NCBI RefSeq assembly: GCF_000430045.1 | Contig: NZ_KE387023.1 | Location: 2,877,576-2,941,575 of the forward strand | Reading direction: 5' to 3' | From: Calidithermus chliarophilus DSM 9957 | GTDB taxonomy: Bacteria; Deinococcota; Deinococci; Deinococcales; Thermaceae | Length of the DNA: 64,000 bases | Part shown: positions 58,662 to 64,000 of the stretch, piece after piece | How positions within the stretch are numbered: the first letter of the stretch is position 1 | How the letters are laid out: every line of letters begins with the position of its first letter | Notes under the pieces: model-generated | Database searches by the model: none | Told to the model about the DNA's origin: nothing | What the model saw: the letters and a program-made list of their open reading frames with translations, nothing else | Position numbers and translations under genes: made by a program

Positions 58662-60464
58662 ATGGTAGTGGCGTTTGTCGTGGTGTCTATCGCCCTCATC
58701 GGCCTGTCGCTCTTCGGCCCCTCGTACGTGCCCAACTGGTCGGCGCTCAACAGCGCGGTGAGCGGGGTGCTGGGGCTGGTGGTGCTGCTGGTGGGGCTGC
58801 TGGCCTGGATGATCCAGCGCTTCTACATCAAGCCCTCGGCCAACCTCGCCTACGTGATGACCGGCTTCGGCGGGCGGCGGGTGATGATCGACCGCGGCGG
58901 CTTCTTCTTCCCCATCATCCAGCGCTACGTGCCAGTGAGCCTCGAGACCATGAAGCTCGAGGTCGAGCGCAAGGGCCCCGACGCGCTCATCACCAAGGAC
59001 AACCTCCGCCTCGACGTCAAGGCCGAGTTCTACATCAAGGTGCTGCCCAACGAGACCGACGTCCTGAACGCCTCGCGCTCGCTGGGCGAGAAGTCGGTGA
59101 CGCCGCAGGCGGTGTCGGAGCTGGTGTTCGAGAAGCTGGTCTCGGCGCTGCGCAGCGTGGCCGCGACGCAGGACCTCGTGGAGATCCACGCCCAGCGCGA
59201 CGTGTTCGCCACCTCGGTGCAGCAGCTCGTGCGCAGCGACCTCGAGCAAAACGGCCTCACGCTCGAGTCGGTGACCATCTCCCGCCTCGACCAGACCTCC
59301 CAGGACCTCCTCTCCGACTCCAACATCTTCGACGCGCAGGGCAAGCGCAAGATCACCGAGATCACCCAGGCCGCCCTCGTCGAGCGCAACCGCCTCGAGC
59401 AGGAGGCGCGGCGGGCCATCACGCTCAAGAACGTCGAGACCCAGCAGGAGATCCTCGGCCTCGAGCGCACCCAGGCCCAGGCCGAGGCCGCCCAGCAGGC
59501 CGAGATCGCCAAGGTCACGGCCGAGAAGAAGCGCGAGGCCGACATCTACCGCATCGAGCAGGAGCGCCTGACCCGCGAGGCCGAGATCGTGCAGGAACAG
59601 TCGGTCAAGACCGCCGCCATCGAGCGCGACAAGCTGCTGCTCTTGAAGGAGCAGGAGCGCCAGACCACCGACGTCGAGCGCGAGAAGGCCGTAGCCCTGG
59701 CCGAGCGCGAGCGGGAGATCGCCGTCACCGAGGCCGAACGGCGGCGGGCCGAGGCCGAGAAGGCCGCCCTCGAGGCCCAGGCCGAGCGCGAGAAGGCCAA
59801 CCAATCGGTGATCACCGTGCAGCAACTGGCCGAGGCCGAGCGCGAGGCCCAGACCCGGCTCATCACCGCCAAGCAGGCCATCGAGCAGGACCGCATCCGC
59901 AAGCAGACCGAGGCCGAGGTGGCCGCCTTTGCCGAGGTGCGTAAGGCCGAAGCCGCCAAGACGGCGGCGCAGCTCGAGGCCGAGGCCGCCATCACCCGCG
60001 CCCGGGCCGAGGCGGAGGCCCAGGAACTCATCGCCAAGGGCCAAACCGCGGGCAAGATGGTGGACGTGGACGTCGAGCGCGAGCGCGTCAGCGTGGAGCA
60101 GGCCCGGGTCAACGTCGAGCGCCAGGCCCTAGAGAACAAGCAGACCTACAGCCAGGCCGCGCTCGAGTTCGAGCTGCAGAAGCTCAAGGTCGAGGCCCTG
60201 CGCGACGTGCAGGCCGAGCTCGCCCGCTCCATCGGCCAGTTCATGAGCAAGGGAAACATGAACATCTACGGCGACCCCGCCACCCTCGCCAAGATGACCG
60301 AGCAGTACACCAAGGGCCTGGGCGTGGGCAATTTCCTCGACGGCATCAGCACCGGCTCCAACGGCCAGTCCACCGAGCTCATCCAGCAGATTCTCGAGCT
60401 CGTGCAGGGGCTGGCGAACAAGAGCGGGCTCAGCACCGACAAGAACCCGCCGTCAAACAATTAG
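58662..60464 (+). CDS. Flotillin family protein (YqiK-like)
   Basis: 600-residue flotillin: N-terminal membrane segment (VSGVLGLVVLLVGLLAWMI), SPFH/prohibitin domain (about 65-235) and a long Ala/Glu coiled coil (about 240-510, AEAERRRAEAEKAALEAQAEREK). Bacterial flotillins mark ordered lipid domains. A strong GGAGGTGAT ribosome site precedes the ATG. It pairs with the YqiJ-like gene upstream, as in many bacteria. Confidence 0.92.
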   Translation: MVVAFVVVSIALIGLSLFGPSYVPNWSALNSAVSGVLGLVVLLVGLLAWMIQRFYIKPSANLAYVMTGFGGRRVMIDRGGFFFPIIQRYVPVSLETMKLEVERKGPDALITKDNLRLDVKAEFYIKVLPNETDVLNASRSLGEKSVTPQAVSELVFEKLVSALRSVAATQDLVEIHAQRDVFATSVQQLVRSDLEQNGLTLESVTISRLDQTSQDLLSDSNIFDAQGKRKITEITQAALVERNRLEQEARRAITLKNVETQQEILGLERTQAQAEAAQQAEIAKVTAEKKREADIYRIEQERLTREAEIVQEQSVKTAAIERDKLLLLKEQERQTTDVEREKAVALAEREREIAVTEAERRRAEAEKAALEAQAEREKANQSVITVQQLAEAEREAQTRLITAKQAIEQDRIRKQTEAEVAAFAEVRKAEAAKTAAQLEAEAAITRARAEAEAQELIAKGQTAGKMVDVDVERERVSVEQARVNVERQALENKQTYSQAALEFELQKLKVEALRDVQAELARSIGQFMSKGNMNIYGDPATLAKMTEQYTKGLGVGNFLDGISTGSNGQSTELIQQILELVQGLANKSGLSTDKNPPSNN

Positions 60465-60470
60465 AGGCGG

Positions 60471-60714
60471 GGGCTTTCAGCTCTCAGCTTTCAGCCGTCA
60501 GCTATCAGCCATCGGCCGTCAGCTTGTGGCTCGCGGTTCACCCCTCCCGGCCGGCGGGGAGGGTTTATCCCCCCAGCCCCCCTTGCTAAGGGGGGGGAAC
60601 AAGGCGTCTGGCGTCTTGCGTCTTGCGTCTTGCGTTTGGCGTTTGGCGTACGACGTACGACCCGCGTTCAGCGCCCGGCTATCGGCGTTCAGCGCTCGGC
60701 ATTCGACGTCGGGC
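60471..60714. repeat. Composite repeat 4: hairpins plus 7-bp array
   Basis: CAGCTTT/CAGCCGT units, CCGGCCGG-like palindrome near 60550, GGG-TTTATCCCCC, CCCCCTTGCTAAGGGGG (60583-60599), then heptamers (GCGTCTT three times, GTTTGGC, TACGACG twice, ATCGGCG). It fills the gap between the flotillin and the second Uma2 gene. Confidence 0.85.
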
Positions 60715-60740
60715 ACGTGCGGATATCTATACTGAAACCC

Positions 60741-61295
60741 ATGGGTGCTGCAAGCCAACTCCGGCGGATGTCCCTCGAAGAGTACTTTGCCTTCGAGGAA
60801 AAGAGCCGTCGCAAGCATGAATTCGTCAACGGCGCTGTCTACGCGATGGCCGGGGGGAGCCTCACCCATAACCGCATCGCGCTGAACATCGCCGGAGCGC
60901 TGAACGGGGCGGCTCGAGGCAGCGGCTGCCAGGTGTTCATCACCGACGTCAAGCTCAAGATCGGGGATGAGCGGGTGTACTACCCCGACGTGATGGTCAC
61001 CTGTGACCCTTCCGACAACAACGAGCTCTACGTGACTCGTCCGTGCGTTCTGGTCGAGGTTCTCTCCCCTACCACCCAGCGCACCGACCGTACCGAGAAG
61101 CTCGAGAAGTACCTCGAAATCCCCAGCCTCAGGCTGTACGCCATGGTCAGCCCGTACCGGCGCCAGATCGAGGCCTACGAGCGCGCGAACGATCGGTGGG
61201 AGTTCAAGACGCTGAACGAGGGCGGCAGCCTCGAGATCCCCTGCCTGGCCGCCAGCCTCTCGCTCGATGAGGTTTACCAGGGTATCGCTATTTAG
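60741..61295 (+). CDS. Uma2 family endonuclease-fold protein
   Basis: 184-residue Uma2 protein. PD-(D/E)XK elements: YYPDVMVTCD (Asp) and PCVLVEVLSPTT (Glu), with the N-terminal SLEEYFAFEEKSRRKHEFVNGAVYAMAGGS pattern. Differs strongly from the first copy at 5743. The ATG at 60741 has TATACT seven bases upstream (leaderless), and the frame continues upstream into the repeat. It overlaps the polA end by eight bases. Confidence 0.88.
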   Translation: MGAASQLRRMSLEEYFAFEEKSRRKHEFVNGAVYAMAGGSLTHNRIALNIAGALNGAARGSGCQVFITDVKLKIGDERVYYPDVMVTCDPSDNNELYVTRPCVLVEVLSPTTQRTDRTEKLEKYLEIPSLRLYAMVSPYRRQIEAYERANDRWEFKTLNEGGSLEIPCLAASLSLDEVYQGIAI

Positions 61296-63831
61296 CCTCG
61301 AGCCAGTTCGACCCGGTCCCCGTGCCCACCTCCAGCGGCACCTCGAACTCCCAGGCCGTTCGCATGACCTCGCGGGCCAGCTCGGCCACCTCCTCGGCCT
61401 GGTCTTCGGGGGTTTCGATCACCAGCTCGTCGTGGACCTGGAGCACCAGGTGGGCGCCGAGGGGCTCGAGCCTAGGCCCCAGCTTGACCATGGCGAGCTT
61501 CATCAGGTCGGCGGCGGTGCCCTGCACGGGCATGTTGAAGGCCATGCGCTCGGCGGCCTGGCGCACGCTGGGCACCTTGGCCGAGAGCTCGGGCACGAAG
61601 CGCTTGCGGCCGAACAGGGTTTCCACGTAGCCGCGCTCGCGGGCCTCGGCGAGGGTCTTGTCGATCCAGGCCTGCACCTTGGGGTAGGCGGCGAAGTAGC
61701 GCTCGATGAAGCTGCTGGCCTCGGCGTAGGGGATGGCAAGCTCGTTGGAGAGCCGGTGAGCGCTCATCCCGTAAAGGATGCCGAAGTTGATGGTTTTCGC
61801 GGCCCGGCGCCGGTAGGAGTCCACGGTCTCGGGGGCGATGCCGAACATCCAGGCGGCGGTCTGGGTGTGGATGTCGCGGCCCTCGAGGAACACCTGCTTC
61901 AAGTTCTCGTCGCCCGAGAGGTGGGCGAGCAGGCGCAGCTCGATCTGGGAGTAGTCGGCGGCGACGAGGCAGAAGCCGGGGCGGGCCACGAAGGCCTTGC
62001 GGATCTTGCGGCCGACCTCGGTGCGCACCGGGATGTTCTGCAGGTTGGGGTCGGAGCTCGACAGCCGCCCCGTGGCGGTCACGGTCTGGTTGAAGCGGGT
62101 GTGCAGCCGCCCGGTCTTGGGGTGGATGAGCTTGGGCAGCGGGTCGAGGTAGGTGCCCTTGAGCTTGGAGAGCTCGCGGTACTGGAGGATCTTCTCGACG
62201 ATGGGGTGAAGCGAGCGCATCTCCTCGAGCACGCTCGCGGCGGTGGAGCGCTTGCCGGTGGTGGTCTTCTTGCCCGCGCCCCCGGCCTGCAGCTTGAGCT
62301 CGTCGTAGAGGATGGCCTCGAGCTGGTCGCGCGAGTTGACGTTGAAAGGGCGCCCGGCCAGGCGGTGCACCTCGGCCTCGAGGTAGCCCACCTCCTTGCC
62401 CAGCTCCTCGGAGAGTTCCTGGAGGTAGGGCACGTCCAGGGCCACGCCCTGGGCCTCCATGCGGGCGAGGATGCCCGAGAGCGGCTGCTCGACCTCGCGG
62501 TAGAGCCACCACAGGCGCTCGTCCTTGGCGGTGCGGCGCTTCAGGGTCTCCCACAGGCTCTGGGCGGCCAGGGCCCGCTGGGCGGGGTCGGTGCTCCAGT
62601 CGCCCGCGCCGTAGCGGCGCACGGTCCCGGCGGGCTCGCTGTTGGCGGGGTCGTAGAGGTAGGCCAGCAGCATGGGGTCGTCGCCGGGGGGCACCCAGTA
62701 GCCCTCACGCAGCAGCAGCACGCTGAGGTCCTTGGCCTCGAGGCTGTCGAGGCGGCCCAGAGCTTTCAGGCCGGCCAGGCTGGTCAGGCCCGTATAGACC
62801 GTGTCGTCCTTGGCGGCGGCCAGGCCGGTGAGCTCGGCCCACATCGGCTGGGCGCGGTCGAGGGTGAAGCCCAGGAAGGCCCCTTCGGGCGGGGGCCAGG
62901 GGGCCTCGGTGGTGGGGCGGTGGGCCTCGAGGAGCCCCAGGTCGCGCAGGATGGAGCCGAACTCGAGCTGCTCGAGCATCTCCCGCAGCTCGGCGGTCTT
63001 CGGCTCGCGGCGGTGGGCCTTGGAGAAGTCGCAGAGGTCGGGCTCGAGGGGCACGTCGGTGTGGATCTCGGAGAGCTGGCGCGAGAGCAGCACGTCGTCG
63101 AGGCTGGCCCGGATGAGCTCGCGGGTGCGCTCGGGCTTGACCTCCTCGAGGTGCGCCAGGAGGTTCTCGAGGCTCCCCCACTCCTCCAGCAGCTTGACTG
63201 CCCCCTTCGGCCCGATGCCCTTGGCCCCCGGGATGTTGTCGGAGTTGTCGCCGGTGAGGGCGCGGTAGTCCACCCACTGTTCCACGCCGACGCCGTACTT
63301 CTCCTTCACCTGGTTGGGCCCGATGATCGAGCCGTCGGGGTGGAAGACCCAGACGTTCTCGCTCAGAAGCTGGTAGGCGTCGCGGTCGCCGGTGAGGATG
63401 CGCACCGGGTAACCCTCGGCCTCGGCCTTCTTCGCCAGCGTGCCGATCACGTCGTCGGCCTCGTAGCCGGGGACCTCGAGGCGCACGAGCCCCAGCAGCT
63501 CGACAACCCGCTTGATCTTGCGGATCTGCTCGGGCAGGTCCTCGGGCGTGGGGGCCCGCCCCGCCTTGTAGGCCTCGAAGTTGTCGTGCCGGAAGGTCTT
63601 GGCGGGCGCGTCGAAGACCACGATGACGCAGGAGCTGTTCTCCTTGAGGTACTTCAGCAGCGTTCGCAGGAAGCCGAAGATGGCCTGTACCGGCTCCCCG
63701 GTGGAGGTGGTGAGCTTCTCGAAGGCGAAATAGGTGCGGTACGCCAGGTGGTGCCCGTCGATCAGGATGACCCGCTCGGCGCGGGGCGCCGGAGCGGGCT
63801 GGGGGTCGGGGTCGAATAAGCCTTGCTGCAC
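61288..63831 (-). CDS. polA: DNA polymerase I
   Basis: 847-residue family A polymerase. The N-terminal 5'-nuclease domain (ILIDGHHLAYRTYFAF, GYEADDVIGTLA, RALTGDNSDNIPGAKGIGPKGA) is followed by a vestigial 3'-5' domain without a DxE motif, as in Taq. Polymerase motifs: DYSQIELRLLAHLSG (A), RRAAKTINFGILYGMSAHRL (O-helix, Phe favouring dNTP over ddNTP) and VHDELVIE (C). The GTG start at 63831 has TAGAAT ending six bases upstream. Because proofreading residues are missing, fidelity probably relies on other enzymes. Confidence 0.97.
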   Translation of the reverse strand: MQQGLFDPDPQPAPAPRAERVILIDGHHLAYRTYFAFEKLTTSTGEPVQAIFGFLRTLLKYLKENSSCVIVVFDAPAKTFRHDNFEAYKAGRAPTPEDLPEQIRKIKRVVELLGLVRLEVPGYEADDVIGTLAKKAEAEGYPVRILTGDRDAYQLLSENVWVFHPDGSIIGPNQVKEKYGVGVEQWVDYRALTGDNSDNIPGAKGIGPKGAVKLLEEWGSLENLLAHLEEVKPERTRELIRASLDDVLLSRQLSEIHTDVPLEPDLCDFSKAHRREPKTAELREMLEQLEFGSILRDLGLLEAHRPTTEAPWPPPEGAFLGFTLDRAQPMWAELTGLAAAKDDTVYTGLTSLAGLKALGRLDSLEAKDLSVLLLREGYWVPPGDDPMLLAYLYDPANSEPAGTVRRYGAGDWSTDPAQRALAAQSLWETLKRRTAKDERLWWLYREVEQPLSGILARMEAQGVALDVPYLQELSEELGKEVGYLEAEVHRLAGRPFNVNSRDQLEAILYDELKLQAGGAGKKTTTGKRSTAASVLEEMRSLHPIVEKILQYRELSKLKGTYLDPLPKLIHPKTGRLHTRFNQTVTATGRLSSSDPNLQNIPVRTEVGRKIRKAFVARPGFCLVAADYSQIELRLLAHLSGDENLKQVFLEGRDIHTQTAAWMFGIAPETVDSYRRRAAKTINFGILYGMSAHRLSNELAIPYAEASSFIERYFAAYPKVQAWIDKTLAEARERGYVETLFGRKRFVPELSAKVPSVRQAAERMAFNMPVQGTAADLMKLAMVKLGPRLEPLGAHLVLQVHDELVIETPEDQAEEVAELAREVMRTAWEFEVPLEVGTGTGSNWLEAK

Positions 63832-63884
63832 GGGGCCATTCTAACCCCATCCATTTCGCTGTGAACAGAACCAGGACGGGGTAG

Positions 63885-64000
63885 CCATCAGCGCTCAGTT
63901 ATCAGCCTTCAGCCGTCAGCTCGTAGCCTGTGGTGAAAGGACCCCACCCCGGCCCTCCCCGCCGGCGGGGAGGGGGTATCCCCCCCGGCCCCCCTTGTTA
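63885..64000. repeat. Composite repeat 5, cut by the window end
   Basis: Heptamers (CAGCGCTCAG-like, CAGCCTT, CAGCCGT) followed by the CCGCCGG palindrome near 63960, GGGGGTATCCCCC and CCCCCTTGTTA, which stops at the window edge. It has the same left part as copies 3 and 4. Confidence 0.8.

Overview
This is chromosomal DNA of a high-GC thermophile of the Deinococcus-Thermus phylum, most likely Thermaceae of the Meiothermus/Calidithermus type. The evidence is a ba3-type cytochrome c oxidase operon, MglA/MglB and GcvPA/PB proteins of Thermus type, a short Mfd and a Taq-like DNA polymerase I without a recognisable proofreading motif, frequent CTCGAG, and many leaderless genes. No rRNA, tRNA, CRISPR array or complete transposase gene was found.

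Layout: 0.1-4.1 kb has ba3 oxidase (cbaDBA), an MFS transporter and a MerC-like protein. 4.3-14.4 kb has a BBE-like flavin oxidase, a Uma2 nuclease, rpsO-pnp, RNase J, an AEC transporter, a lipoprotein and prmA-rsmE. 14.4-22.2 kb has a secreted beta-propeller, YibE/F, a CobW-type GTPase, an APC permease, and a metal block (ZnuA-like protein, Fur-family regulator, flavoprotein with a Cys-rich tail). 22.2-25.3 kb is the most unusual region: a SARP-like regulator, a signal-less papain-family protease, a small protein sharing the protease's C-terminal module, and a chagasin-type (I42) cysteine-protease inhibitor. 25.5-34.5 kb has a PfkB kinase, the glycine cleavage operon (gcvT-gcvH-gcvPA-gcvPB), a two-gene nucleotidyltransferase cassette, mglBA and an M20 peptidase. 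34.8-43.8 kb has a secreted hydrolase, HemW, a CHRD lipoprotein, mfd-DUF952, TetR, DegV and pcp. 43.9-50.9 kb is a glycosyltransferase/deacetylase cluster. 50.9-63.8 kb has an amino acid decarboxylase, gatC, serS, a thioesterase, rbfA, glmM, a YqiJ-like/flotillin pair, a second Uma2 and polA.

Two repeat families fill most intergenic space. One is a MITE-like element (six copies, 118-213 bp) with inverted ends bounded by TA and an internal long hairpin; it sits at gene ends and supplies the last codons and stop of one kinase. The other is a set of degenerate arrays with strict 7-bp periodicity, in five places joined to GC-rich hairpins in a fixed order. About 19 genes have an extended TANNNT -10 box 6-8 nt before the start codon, which indicates leaderless transcripts.

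The gene set is mostly core (translation, RNA decay, repair, cell envelope, respiration). The protease/inhibitor cassette, the nucleotidyltransferase pair and the repeat families are the accessory parts.
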